In this document: positions 1-11,811 of the stretch, piece by piece | How the letters are laid out: every line of letters starts with the position of its first letter | Numbering within the stretch: the stretch's first letter is position 1 | Origin: Odiellus spinosus | Lineage: Eukaryota; Arthropoda; Arachnida; Opiliones; Phalangiidae | Direction: 5' to 3' | DNA length: 64,000 nt | NCBI GenBank assembly: GCA_963920705.1 | Contig: OY987233.1 | Location: 8,608,001-8,672,000 of the forward strand | Notes under the pieces: model-generated | Told to the model about the DNA's origin: nothing | Database searches by the model: none | Seen by the model: the letters and a program-made list of their open reading frames with translations, nothing else | Position numbers and translations under genes: made by a program

Positions 1-164
1 TTTTTGAAATGTTAAGCGCGTCTTCAATCGAAATTTTTTTGGCCAAAAAAATAACAAGTTAAATTTTTTGGTGCAAAAAAATCCTTATTTCAAATGTGGC
101 TTTTAGATCGTCACGCGTAAAATGATTAAACTTATGCTTAATATATTCTATAATAAACTCTTAC

Positions 165-3100
165 CTTAAATTCATTCGTTACTTTACTCCTACAATCGGC
201 GTATGGTTTTAAGATTTGCTCGTTATAATCCTGAATGAATTTGAATAGTAATATTTTTAAGATCAACTGATTCTTTCCCCTTTTGACTTTCAAAACTAGA
301 CCCCATTTGGCTTTCAAAACTAGCCCCCCCATTTGGCTTTTAAAACTAGCCCCCCCATTTGGCTTTCAAAACTAGCCCCCCCCCATTTGGCTTTCAAAAC
401 TAGCCCCCAATTTGGCTTTCAAAACTACCCCCCCCCCCATTTGGCTTAGAAAACTAACCACCATTTGGCTTAGAAAACTAGCCTCATTTGGCTTTGAAAA
501 CTAGCCTCATTTGGCTTTGAAAACTAGCCTCATTTGGCTTTGAAAACTAGGCTCATTTGGCTTTGAAAACTAGGCTCATTTGGCTTTCCGAACTAGCCCC
601 ATTTGGCTTTCCGAACTAGCCCCATTTGGCTTTCCGAACTAGCCCCATTTGGCTTTCCGAACTAGCCCCATTTGGCTTTCCGAACTAGCCCCATTTGGCT
701 TTCCGAACTAGCCCCATTTGGCTTTCCGAACTAGCCCCATTTGGCTCTCCGAACTAGCCCCATTTGGCTTTCCGAACTAGCCCCATTTGGCTCTCCGAAC
801 TAGCCCCATTTGGCTTTCCGAACTAGCCCCATTTGGCTTTCCGAACTAGCCCCATTTGGCTTTCCGAACTAGCCCCATTTGGCTTTCCGAACTAGCCCCA
901 TTTGGCTTTCCGAACTAGCCCCATTTGGCTTTCCGAACTAGCCCCATTTGGCTTTCCGAACTAGCCCCATTTGGCTTTCCGAACTAGCCCCATTTGGCTT
1001 TCCGAACTAGCCCCATTTGGCTTTCCGAACTAGCCCCATTTGGCTTTCCGAACTAGCCCCATTTGGCTTTCCGAACTAGCCCCATTTGGCTTTCCGAACT
1101 AGCCCCATTTGGCTTTCCGAACTAGCCCCATTTGGCTTTCCGAACTAGCCCCATTTGGCTTTCCGAACTAGCCCCATTTGGCTTTCCGAACTAGCCCCAT
1201 TTGGCTTTCCGAACTAGCCCCATTTGGCTTTCCGAACTAGCCCCATTTGGCTTTCCGAACTAGCCCCATTTGGCTTTCCGAACTAGCCCCATTTGGGTTT
1301 CCGAACTAGCCCCATTTGGGTTTCCGAACTAGCCCCATTTGGGTTTCCGAACTAGCCCCATTTGGCTTTCCGAACTAGCCCCATTTGGCTTTCCGAACTA
1401 GCCCCATTTGGCTTTCTGAACTAGCCCCATTTGGCTTTCTGAACTACCCCCGTAGTCTTCAGAACTATCAATTGCGTATAGGCTAAGCCGAAATTTTCAA
1501 GAGCCGAGACGCTTGATTCGTGTTTGAAGAATCTTTGAAGGCCATTCCCTTTGGGAATTAGAAGACTCAAGGCCTAATCTCTTCACATTTGTCCACCTTT
1601 ACTTTTGCAGCGCGTACTGTAGGAATTGTTTACTTACATTAGAGATGTAGAGAGCCTCATTTTACGTATGCTGACTACTTATACTATTTAAATATTGCGT
1701 AATATATTCAAGGTGTATGGGAGCCCTCAAACGAACTACACATTCATATATCATACTATACCGCGGATAGATAACTTAAGATACTACTCACATTGATGCA
1801 AGGAAATATTTTCAAATATTTTTCTATTGTTTCGTTTGAAAGTATACCTGAAAAATACGTTAAAAAAAATTTTTAGAACTACATGATCATGTTTGAAGTG
1901 ACTATTGTCAGAAGCCGATGAAACCCTCCTTTGAAGTCTACTACTCTAATCTTTCATATAGGGCTTCTCTCTGTATGGGTAAAATTCACAATTTTACGAG
2001 ATCGTAGGGGTCGTACTTCATACCCCTTGTCTACGGAAAATTGGAAATTCTCTCTCTCCACAAACGACGAGGTTTTTTTGACGAACTCCAAGGCTGCTAG
2101 AGATATTCGCTCGACGAACTTCCGCTCCGAAAATATCTACCGTTAGGAGGCGTACGAATCGCGCTTTTTGAAACTAACCCATACAGAGAGGGGTAAACAA
2201 GACCCGGGAGTAATAGACTTCAAAGGAGGGTTTCATCGGCTTCTGCTATTGTAGTAAACAACGCCCCGTACCTTAATACTGTCAGCAAAGTTCCATTTTT
2301 ACGTCGTATCCCATCACTTAAAAATAGACAAAAAAGGCATCACCCCTGTCTGGCTCGAGTGATTTGGACTGTTCCTCGGTCGGGAGAAAGGGACGGAATT
2401 TAGGCGGGCCGCGCTTGGTAGCAGACGGTCTAAATAGTGAACGGAGGAAGCGCCACTTTTTGGAGAAATTCCGGAGTTGGGGGGGGGGAGGACAATATGT
2501 CTTCCCCCCAACTCCGGAATTTCTCCAAAAAGTGTCGCTTCCTCCGTTCACTATTTACATGGCGATTGCGGCTGCTAGAGTGTCTCGAATCAGAATCTGC
2601 CGGTACATTTACTTGGAATTTTGCTGATAGTATTACGCTACGGGGCGTTGTTTACTTTTATGGAATAAAGTGATAGACTTTTAGAAATTTTTGAGCCTTA
2701 GCTCAGTTATAAAAATTTTAAAATGATGAGTTTGAGACAGAAGTGAACTTGTTCATTCATCCTAATTCAAATAAACATCATGAGCTTGAAGTGAGCGGTA
2801 AACTTTTGAGCCCGAGGTGAGCTCGACACCCATGTGTATGAAATGAGACAATGTGAGCTGAGCTCAATCTCCAGCGCACAGGTATATATGAAAAGAATAG
2901 TAAAAATCCCAACCACCAATGATATGCAGTCCAAAAGTTCAACGACCAACAAAGACATAAGATTACAGACAGTCGAATCGTAACCACTCATTGGTGTCAC
3001 AGGACATTAGCCCCTCATCTTGGCATTTTCCAAATTAATTAAGAAAAAGATTTTTACCTTTTTCCTTTTGCAATGTGGTGGCTTTGCACTTCTTCATGAA

Positions 3101-6100
3101 TTTTTCACCCCCGTATTTTTTTCTGCAACCCTTTCAATATTAAATATATATTAAGTAATTAAGATGTTTCAGGATTGTTTGAATATCGATTGCTAGAACA
3201 ATTTGAGTAACGATCAAGGTACTGTCGCTCTTGTACCGTCTTATCACAAGTAACGTAGTAGATATAAGTATATGACAGTAATACTGATAAACCTAATCAC
3301 GGTATGTTTCAAAGTTCACCATTTATCCGCCACTAATTTGTTTCGACTCCAAATCAGTCGAGATAGATAGACCTTATTCAGTGCCATCGACTTCTAGTTG
3401 TTTTTATGAACGATGAGGTGTAACCTAACAAAATAATACTTCGTCTCCTGAAACGGAAAAGGGGGAGCCGCATGTACGGCAACCTGAGCGGCGTGGACCT
3501 AATACAATATAGACATCTAGCGGAATTTCTTAGCACACTTTCGTCCGCTCTCTGGTCTTTTCATTAGAAATTTAGATTATTTAGGATTATTTAGGGACGA
3601 CAAGACGTGTTCCGCGTGTTTTCTTTCTTTTAACGGTTTCTTTTAACTCTTTTTCATCGTTTCTATTTCGTTTGTAAATAGTAATGAATGGCCAACTCGA
3701 AAAAAAAATCGATAAATCCGCTTATAATATGATGGCACCACTGTACTAGGCCCACGATTGTATATAATTTCGCGCTGTCGAAGATACAACGGGGAGCCCG
3801 AGTTAGGGGAACACAATTTTCCGTTCCAGGAGACGAAGTATTATATTCCTAGGTGTAACGGAAACTAAGCATGAACTCGAAGTATTATTAAACTGTGGTC
3901 CTATCCCTGATGACCACAAATTACATTTACTTAAATTGTTCTTGAATTGTGTTTCAAATATGAAAAATATTATTTACATCTTTATCATATTTTATTTCCT
4001 TGTTTAGAGACTTAAAGAAAAAAAAAATGAATTAATAGTTGCGATGACAATAAAAATGAGGCTATCAAGTAATGGAATTTGAGTAGTATCGTTAAAAACA
4101 TTTAAAGGGAGAATGCAACCTAATTACAAGTGATTTTTATTGATTCCTTATCGTTTAAAGAGGCCTAATTCACCGATAAAAAGTTTACAATACAAATATT
4201 AAACTAGAAATAAATTAAAAACTTACCCTTAAAATAGGCTTAATAGGATTCATGGAGATCCTGAATTGCGTCCGTGTAAGGTCTAGCGACCAATGAACAA
4301 AGGCCCGTCGTTCACGCGAGATCTCCACGAGACTTACAGTCGCGCGCGATTGGTCGCTAGACCTTACACGCGAGGAAAACAGGACCTCCATGAATCCCAC
4401 TAAGCCTATTTTCAGGGTAAGTTTTAAATTTATTTCTAGTTTTATATATGTTTGTAAATTTTTTCGCTAGTGGATTAGGCCTATTTAAACAATAATGAAT
4501 CGATTAAAAATCACTTGTTGTTAGGTTGCATCCTCCCTTTAAGAAAATCAATCGCTCTTGAATTTTAATTTTTTTTTTCACCTTTGAACACTAATTTCCT
4601 TATCAATTGGGACGATACCGTATATTTGTGGAACGTCATTAAAGATAATTTTGATACGAAAGGAAGTTGACTTGATCTGAATTAAGTACTTTCACGAAAA
4701 ATAACTCGAGTGCTAATTCGGTAGATTAATTCAAAAGTTCGTATTTTCCTTTTTTTTTTATTTCATTTGTTTAAAACTTAATAAGAATTTAATTGTTAGT
4801 ATTTACCTCGTCAAATTTTACACAAGCCTAAAATATTTATATGAAAATATCAATAAAAATTATGCAATAAGATTTTAGAATCAATTACCTCTTCTTTTTT
4901 ATCATCCTCCTTTGAATATGAAAATTTAAATATATAAAATTGAATAACACCGAATATAAATAACGAATATTATTAATGTACGAGACTGCTACCAAGAATT
5001 CATATTGTCCAATTTTTTCAATCATTAAATTTCTTTAAAGGGAAACGGAAGGAAATCGTTGAGTAATATCAAGAATCCATTCAGGTTCCATAAGAATATG
5101 GGCTCCAGTATAGCTTAAGCCTCTGGTACCATCCTCCCAAACTTTGTAACAAAAGTTTGTCTGCAATTTTCGCAACATTTGTACGCTTAGATCTTTTTTC
5201 GGTCGGCTCCATTTTTATTACCCAAAATATTATGTCAAGGTCGTTAGGGGCGCGGGGTAATAATATAATGTCAGGAGCGATTTACTTGAAAAATCGATTC
5301 GAAGCAGACGAACTTTTGCTACAAAGTTTGGGAGGATGGTTATTGAATCGCGGGCCTCCCATATTCTTATGGAACCTGAATGAATTCTTGGTTCTATGAC
5401 ATATGTATATATATTTTGAATTGATTTTTAACGATCTTTGCGAAAATGCTACTCAATTTCCATTTGGAGTTTATCAAAAATCCGTGAATGCTTAAGAAAC
5501 TATTTTTCTTCACTATGCAGTAGAAGTCTCGTAAACTAGTTTCATAATAAGGTTCTAGATAAATACTTACGAGTTTCAAAGAACAGGCCTCGTTTTCCAT
5601 ATGTCTCATTTCTTCATAAGTCTTAAGGAAAATAACAATTCGGGGTTACAAGAAATGATTTAAATAGTTATATTCTTTAGTTACTTACTTTTGAGCAATC
5701 ATCCGTAATCTTTCTCACTGCGTTATTAAGAAAAGAAAAAAAATATATAGTGTATTTAAACCGAGAATTATTGAAAGGTTGTTGGACAAAGTATTATACT
5801 TATGATAGTATTGTAAAGGAAGTAAACTAATTAATTATTAAAGGAGTCTGACGGAAAAATCGAAAGCTCTATTTTGTTGTTTGTAATAAAAAAAACCCTT
5901 ACTCCAGGCAAATATTTTTTAACTCCGCTTAATTACTACCAAATTAAGATTTAATGTCAGCGTTTTACCCTCCTACTACATTAAAACGTCCACCATCTTG
6001 TTTTATTTACAAAAGGGGATACCAACCAATCAAAATTTTTCTTTGGGAAAATCTTATTACGTGTTTTGTTAGATGGCGCAAGAGTCTCGAACGGGGTTCC

Positions 6101-6721
6101 GAGAAACATACTTTTGCTCGAATTGATATCTATGAGCAGGGTTCAAAATGGTGGTCGACCTTTAAATTCGCAATTTAAGGTATTTAAATACCATTTTTTC
6201 GAAATTTAAATTATTTAAATAGGCTTTTTTTCGCAATTTAACTATTTTAGATGCTTTTTTTTTGTCTAAGAAATCTAAAAATAAAGTTATCGCCTATTAC
6301 TCGCAATAGACGATTCCATAAAGTCTGCATATGTTCCAACCTTGAATAATGCTAACATCTTCCGTAGAAACGGGTTCTATTCAACGGCTATTTTTGTTAG
6401 TTTCAAGGTTGGCAAATGTATAGAAAATGCTATACTTTGAACCAACCTTGAAAAAACTCTAAATTTTCAATATAAACGGGTGCTTTTTAACGGCTATTTT
6501 ATCTGTTTCTACATTATTGTATATGATACTTTATAAAACCATCTATTTCCTTCAGTCTCCTTTTAGCGAAATTTACCTGGCAAAGGTTCTTCGCATATAG
6601 CGTCAAATTTTTTCATAAAAGAATCTGTGCATTTCGATTCTCCATCGGCGACTACAGCGTTAATTAACCCTATCAGGAACGTCAGAAATCCTAAAGCTAA
6701 AACCAAGACGCGTTTATCCAT
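165..6721 (-). CDS. g1: 13-exon small secreted Cys-rich protein gene, 3' end cut by window
   Basis: Unrecognised family; predicted secreted protein. Exons by alignment with paralogs (5' to 3' on minus): 6577-6721, 5689-5717, 5571-5621, 4889-4909, 4807-4827, 3978-4010, 3058-3130, 1792-1847, 165-230; exons 10-13 lie left of position 1. All borders are AG/GT and the 165 codons are open. The start at 6721 (MDKRVLVLALGFLTFLIG...) gives a clean signal peptide, probably cut after AVVA before DGESKC; an in-frame ATG ten codons upstream would put charged residues in front of it. Cysteines: two in exon 1, one each in exons 2, 3, 5, 8 and 9, two in exon 7 (GC and FMKKC). Exon 8 ends FPCIN, where paralogs have IPCIV. 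Intron 8 holds a 23-bp satellite and two MITEs; intron 5 holds a TTAA element; intron 3 runs from 4910 to 5570. Duplicate of g3. Function unknown. Confidence 0.85.
281..1448. repeat. 23-bp minisatellite in intron 8 of g1
   Basis: About 50 tandem copies. The first few units (to about 560) are the TTTGGCTTTCAAAACTAGCC type with variable C runs; from about 570 the homogeneous unit is TTTGGCTTTCCGAACTAGCC plus CCA (23 bp). Flanked by exon 9 (165-230) and exon 8 (1792-1847). No conserved coding capacity. Confidence 0.95.
1909..2245. mobile_element. MITE, 7-bp TSD group (CAGAAGCCGATG ends)
   Basis: 337 bp with long inverted ends (CAGAAGCCGATGAAACCCTC and its complement), flanked by CTATTGT on both sides. 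The paralogous site in g3 (about 22,825) lacks it. No transposase. Sister copies at 27,232 and 47,699. Confidence 0.85.
2254..2656. mobile_element. MITE with AGTAAACAACGCC ends and internal palindrome
   Basis: Inverted ends GTAAACAACGCCCCGTA. Contains a near-perfect palindrome at about 2436-2552 (arms GTGAACGGAGGAAGC...CTCCGGAATTTCTCC around a G-rich loop) that copy B (22,841-23,172) does not have. Confidence 0.8.
4106..4538. mobile_element. TTAA-target MITE (AGGGAGAATGCAACC ends)
   Basis: 433-bp non-autonomous element with ends AGGGAGAATGCAACCTAAT and complement, flanked by TTAA. The matching place in g3 (24,202-24,205) has a single TTAA and no element, proving the TSD. A TTAA target is typical of piggyBac-type elements; no transposase is present. 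Confidence 0.88.
5070..5390. mobile_element. MITE, 7-bp TSD group (CAAGAATTCATTCAGG ends)
   Basis: Inverted ends CAAGAATCCATTCAGGTTCC and complement. Present in g1 and absent from g3; roughly 280 bp seen in g3 (about 25,100-25,370) are missing beside it, so the insertion came with a deletion or replaced an older element. Confidence 0.8.
5842..6564. mobile_element. MITE-derived segment in intron 1 of g1
   Basis: Starts TTAAAGGAGTCTGACGG and ends CTTCAGTCTCCTTTTAG, a decayed member of the AGGGAGCCTGAAGG family. It ends about 12 bp from the exon 1 splice donor and so supplies most of intron 1. The same state occurs in g3 (25,843-26,315). Confidence 0.65.
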
Positions 6722-6773
6722 CGCCAACTGCTTTCGAATACTAAATATCAACTCACTTAATATATTAGTTTCC

Positions 6774-6785
6774 CTTTAAATATAT
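6774..6785 (-). promoter_or_regulatory. Possible TATA element of g1
   Basis: TATATTTAAAGG on the minus strand about 55 bp upstream of the ATG. The g3 copy has TATATTTAGAGG. It differs from the TATAAGAG box of the other sub-cluster, so confidence is low. Confidence 0.35.
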
Positions 6786-6966
6786 CACCGAGAAAAGGGT
6801 TATAAATATGGTATTAATCTATTTTTTATTTACTAAGAAATCAAGTGGATTAGACCATGGTCTATTTTACTTTGATTTCCTAGTACGTATGCTGAGTAAA
6901 TCTAAAAGGTTGTATACATTTGTCTATATTTTAAATTTCTCCTACTTAAAAATAAAGGTAGCTTAA

Positions 6967-7455
6967 AGGGAGACTGAAGGAGATCGTGTGTAATATGCGA
7001 TAACTTAATTTTTTAGATTTCTTAGACCATAAAATATGTAATTTTGTACAAAAAGTATCTAAAATATTGCGAAAAAACGTATTTGAAAAAGTACTTTTAA
7101 ATTTCGAACTCACAGATCTACCACTTTTTTGAATACTTCTCGAAGAGAAGGGGATTCGAGCCAATCAAATCTCGTCTTTTTATTCCAATATTGAAGCGAC
7201 AAGCCACCAAAAGGTGGCGCCGCACTTCCCATAAAAAACTATATCAATTCGAGCAAAAGTATGTTTTTTCAGAACCCAATTGGAGACTGTAGCGCCATCT
7301 AACAAAACACGTAATAAGATTTTTCCAAAGTAAAATTCTGATTGGCTGGTATCCCCTTTTTTTACGTGGAACAAGATTTTAATAAGTCGGGCTGGGGGGG
7401 GGGGGGTAAAACCTTAATTTTGGAGTAATTAAGCGGAGTACTTCAGGCTCCCTTT
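6967..7455. mobile_element. MITE (AGGGAGACTGAAGGA ends) upstream of g1
   Basis: TTAA flank at 6963-6966, ends AGGGAGACTGAAGGAGATCG and GTACTTCAGGCTCCCTTTT. Corresponds to 26,714-27,205 in copy B. Lies in the 2.2-kb spacer between g1 and g2, where no gene was found. Confidence 0.75.
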
Positions 7456-8953
7456 TGACTTCCTGTGTGCTAAGTAATATACGGAAATTCAAGGTTGATA
7501 TCATTAGTACAGTTTAATTTATTCAGTCGAGAATATACAGATATAATGTTTTGAAAATTTAAATATTCAAATATTAACGATGTTTTTACGCGGAATGTTG
7601 AATTTTTGCGCAGCTGGTTGATCATGAAACAATCATTATCGTTATAAATGTAATGGACTATTCCCACCAAAGGGTCGACCATTTTGCTTGAAATTCAAAA
7701 TATGATTAACGTTCTCCATGGGAAATTAACTTTGAAATAACTTAATCACTCCCAAAATTAAGCAGCTTTAAAATTTCAAAGTCTCTTGAAAATTCGTACA
7801 CAAAAACCAATCCTACTGTTCCGCAACTTATACTTTGAAATAGATTCGCGCGTGCTAACTAATATACGGAATTTTGCAGTTAATCACTCTTACAATTTAT
7901 TTAATCATTTCAGAATGGTTTTAAAAATTAAAGTTAACTCCAAATTTAAATTCTGTAGCATTTATATATGTATGTATGTAAAAATGTATGTCACAGGAAA
8001 AATTTCCGCAACTGTAAAAATACATTTATATATTCGCCATGTATTTTATAAATTTTTAACATAAAAATTCCCCGCAATAAATGCGTCATCATTGTGGTCG
8101 CTTGACTATTGTTGAGTTTGCTTTTGATTCTCGCGCGTTAACAATCTTTCGCAGAATGCTACTCAATTTTCATTTTAAGTTCATGAAAAATACGTGACAG
8201 CCTCGCATAAATTTTTAGGTTACATGTTATTATTGTTTACATGATGAAAATCTAATGATATATAAATTTTTTTGAATTTCAGATACCCATCTTTGTTTCT
8301 TATGACATAATCGTCATCATTATCATCATCATAGAACGTCTCTGAAGGGTCACGTTTGGCCACTGGAGCAGCGAGAGGCCAATCAACGATCAAGTTTAAA
8401 TGGCGGTCCTGATACGAGAGGGTCGCGGAAACTCGAAAAATGGTTTCCGAACGCGTAACGCCATAAAGCTCAAACATGGCCGAACAATTACAGTCGCGAA
8501 TATTTTAATTTTTAAGTTTCATGCCTTTTAATCAAAATTAACCTGATCCACTCTGAAAGAACCACCATCTTCTAGATCTTCAAAAATGTAAGTAATCATG
8601 TTTTTTATGAAAATCGATCGTGATATAAAGAGCGCTGTTGCCAAAAATTCTGGTTTATGCGTGCTCCGAAGCTCTAGACTTCGTGAAACTCACCTTAAAT
8701 TGGTTAATCTGTAATCTGACCCATATTAACCTTCCAATTAGCCTAATAATTTACAAAACGGGCTTAAATTAACTACTGCATAGCCTCCATTGTCCAAACG
8801 AATATTTTTTTAATTATGCACAGGTATAAGGTATATAATGACGATAGAGAACAAATAATTTTGAGTTCATGCTATTCTACACACGCACGTACATAGAAAA
8901 AATATACTTTGATTATTTATAATTAAATATTTAATCGGTAAATATTGTTTCTT
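7456..8953. other. g1-g2 spacer, no gene seen
   Basis: AT-rich spacer conserved with 27,575-29,210. An 86-codon open frame on the minus strand (8220-8477) is broken by a 5-nt length difference in copy B, so it is not treated as coding. The element-free GTAATAT site at 7474-7480 is the empty counterpart of the insertion at 27,232. Confidence 0.7.
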
Positions 8954-9641
8954 CTACATCTTATAATTATTGAAGAGCTCGAGACATTTTTGATCCTGCA
9001 AAACGTGAAATATTATTAGTTTTTTATAATTTACATCATTATTTAGGTACCTTAAATGTTTCGAAACGTTTACGCATTTCATCCCTACACTGCGAGCGAG
9101 AAAAAAATCCAAATTATGTCGGTTGATATATTTTATACGTAATTAAAATATTAAACTTACTTTAATGGTGTTTTCGCAACCCTGCATGGATCAAAACGGA
9201 TTATAATTTAGATAAAACATTAGTCGCGTTCACACTACAGACTTTCAAACCCGTTTTCAATGGAGAATCGTTTCTTACCTTTTTCACGTTAGAATCCACC
9301 TGATACAAAAATAAAAGGTTAAAAATTCTTGTTAAAGAATTAATTGGATATAGAGATCGTACCATAAACTCATTCGATTATACATAACATGGGAATACAA
9401 CATTAGCCTTTGCTATTACCATCCTCTTCCAAAATTCGTCTGCTATTCGCCTTCTCATATATATAAAAACAATAGGGCATTCTGTCGTTTAATTTTTGAA
9501 CAGGGACTTTATGTAAGCTATAGGTCTTAATTTACTGACTATGTATCCAATAGTTATGGAAATATTTAATTTTTATTAAAAAAAATTAAATCTTATAATT
9601 AAGTATTCGAAAATAGGTTTAGAATATTATTTTGGGCTAGT

Positions 9642-10209
9642 CAGAGTTCGTACACGACCTAGAAAACCTGGAGAAGTCAGGGAATTTAGAAATTGGCCCA
9701 AAAGGTCAAGGAAAAGTCAGGGAATTTGAAAATTGGCCCAAAAGGTCAGGGAACAGTCAGGGAGTTGGAAATTGGCTTACGCGGTCAGGGAACAGTCAGG
9801 GAGTTGGAAATTGGCTTACGCGGTCAGGGAACAGTCAGGGAATTTGAAAATTGGCCCAAAAGGTCAGGAAAAAGTGAGGGAATTTGAAAATGAGCCCAAG
9901 TGGTCAGAGAAATTAAATATTTTGGTACGTGTCAAGGAACTGTTTATGATTGGTTTGACCAATTCATTGTAACGAAATTATTATAAACTGAAAATATTTG
10001 CTTAAAGATTCAAATTTGTTTCTCATATTCTGAGTAAACTATTGACCCTGATTTATAAACTATGTCAAATAAAAAGTGGGAATTGCCAAGAGCTCGCTCG
10101 TAAGAATAAATTCACAAAAAAAAAAGATTAAAATTGGTCTGGGAAATTATTTAGAAATGGTCAGGAAAGACCTGGAAAAGTCAGGGAAATAAATTTTCTA
10201 CGAACCCTG
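9642..10209. mobile_element. hAT-like non-autonomous element with CAGGGAA repeats
   Basis: Ends CAGAGTTCGTACA and CGTACGAACCCTG-like, with internal tandem blocks of about 40 bp containing GGTCAGGGAA and GTCAGGGAATTTGAAAATTG. Short-open-frame ORFs in it are repeat artefacts. Intron 9 of g2. Copies at 29,898, 33,569 and (CAGGGTTGCC type) 24,314. Confidence 0.75.
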
Positions 10210-10412
10210 CCCTATGTTCTTAGGTAATAAATAAGTTCTTAATACTCATACCTTAAATTCTTTCGCTATTTTAGTTGTGCAAGTTTCATACGGTGTCCTG
10301 AGCTGCACATTTATATCCTAACAATTAAAAATGAATATAGTTAGTCAATATTTAAATTTACGTTTCTGCTGTCCAAATAAAAATATTCCAATCCAGAATA
10401 TTTTATATTTAT

Positions 10413-10797
10413 ATACAAGGTGTTTCGAAAATGGTGGTAGGACCGAGCTACAGTGGGTTCTATGGGTCATTTTAAGACGAACATATTCTATATCGTTTTG
10501 TCATACGGGGCGCCGTTCAAGAGTTACGAAATGAATCATGTACGGATGACCCCTTAACGTACATTAATAAACGTATGCTCAATGATAAAATACGTTTAAT
10601 TATTTAGCTGGTGTTTTAAAAAAATGATTGTATCATTGAGTATACGTTTATTAGTATACTTTAAGGGGTCATCCACGCAAGATTAATTTCGTAATTCTTG
10701 AACGGCGCCACGTACGACAAAACGTCATAGAACATTTTCGTCTTAAAATGACCCATAGAACCCCCTGTAGCTCGGTTTTCGAGACAACCTCACCCTT
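10413..10797. mobile_element. Long-TIR foldback MITE (ACAAGGTGTTTCGAAAA ends)
   Basis: Ends GTGTTTCGAAAATGGTGGTA and complement; inner arms around AACGTACATTAATAAACG form a hairpin over nearly the whole element. Copies at 30,545-30,882 and 57,912-58,309. TA-rich insertion sites fit a Tc1/mariner-type parent; that assignment is inference. Confidence 0.75.
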
Positions 10798-11082
10798 TAC
10801 TCAAAATAGATTAAAATTAACTTGGTTCTAGACATTGCTATCCATTTAAGCCTCACAAATTACCTTACTCATTAACCTTATTCCCCTTTATATGAAAAAA
10901 TATATACTCACGACTATGCAAGGAATATGTTGCTTCATTTTTTCAATTTCCTCTTTTGTGAAAACTATTAAAAAATAACTTTTGAGGGTAAAATATATCG
11001 ATTAACGAAATGCTATCGGTGTCGAGACATGGTTCATATATTATATTCTGATTTTGCAACTAGATCATTAGGTCCTAGTATT

Positions 11083-11811
11083 TTAAACAGATTATCCCGC
11101 AAGAAGTCCATGTCAGACATTCTATAAATGGTTAATGGTGGCTTTGACGAGTCACGTCACTCAAGAGAACCAATAAGATAACGCGCAAGCAATCAGGCAA
11201 AAAGAAGCTTAAATGTTATTATAAGTCGATTGGTATTTATCAATGATTCGTGTGAATTTAATCCAACTCTGCTCTTCTGCCCGAATTAAGAAATTCTTCC
11301 TTCTTATTAAAATAATTTACGAGGCTACTATCTTAAAGGGAGAATGCAATCTAATAACAAATGACTTTTAATCGACTCCTTATCGTTTAATTATGCCTAA
11401 TCCAACAGTAAAACAAGTTACAGACAAATATGAAACTAGAAATCAATTTAAAACTTACCCCGAAAATAGGCTTTGCGGGAATTCATGGGGATCCTGAATT
11501 TCTTCGCGTTGAAGGGTCATCGACCAATCGAATGTTATTGGTAGTCTCATAGAGATCCCGCCTTATAACGATGGGCCTTTGCTCATTGGTTGCTGACCCA
11601 TCAGTTCGAATAAATACCCTCTCTCTACCTCCTTTTTAGAAAAAGAAAAAGAAATGGACGGAGGTAGGGCGTAAGAGGAGTTTCCTGCAAATTAATCACA
11701 GTTATACGAAGTTTAAGGATTGAATAAACCCGATAACTTAATAAATATTCGAAGGAAACCTCGACCAAATACGTTTCACCGCATTCCTGATGCATCTATT
11801 CAGAGAACCCG
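11083..11811. repeat. 730-bp direct repeat, left copy
   Basis: Matches 17,338-18,061 to its end and 31,160-31,695 in part. It contains the left part of a TTAA MITE (from 11,337) that is broken at about 11,615 and joined to unrelated sequence. Confidence 0.85.

Larger units (their letters stand above)
8954..10964 (-). pseudogene. g2: 5'-truncated copy of the microexon gene (exons 8-13 only)
   Basis: Exons 10912-10964, 10252-10317, 9279-9299, 9161-9181, 9051-9089 and 8954-8995 match exons 8-13 of g4 almost base for base (exon 12 reads RKRFETFK here and RKSFETFK in g4). The frame is open to the stop after DQKCLELFNNYKM. No exon 1-7 equivalents occur upstream: similarity to the g4 locus stops near 11,615 inside a TTAA element, and 11.6-19.3 kb holds only repeats. 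The copy therefore has no signal peptide, no start exon and no recognisable promoter. It is best read as a partial duplicate cut off in intron 7. It could still be expressed if a new upstream exon has been captured, but none is visible. The preserved splice sites suggest the duplication is recent. Confidence 0.85.
1..11615. repeat. Segmental duplication, copy A (g1+g2)
   Basis: Exons, introns and spacers match 21,165-31,695 in the same order and orientation, apart from private MITE insertions and satellite changes. Exon offsets drift from 21,153 (exon 9 of g1/g3) to 19,747 (exon 1) and about 20,080 (exon 8 of g2/g4) because of those indels. The left end is outside the window; the right end falls inside a TTAA element at about 11,615. 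Confidence 0.9.

Noticed and set aside
6563..6751. Upstream ATG (MIFSIRKQLAMDKR) as the start of g1
   Set aside because: It would put a charged segment before the signal peptide; paralogs align from the M(D/E)K methionine and the TATA-to-ATG spacing fits that start.
8220..8477. 86-codon minus-strand frame with an Asp-rich stretch
   Set aside because: Copy B (about 28,460-28,710) has a 5-nt length difference and loses the frame.
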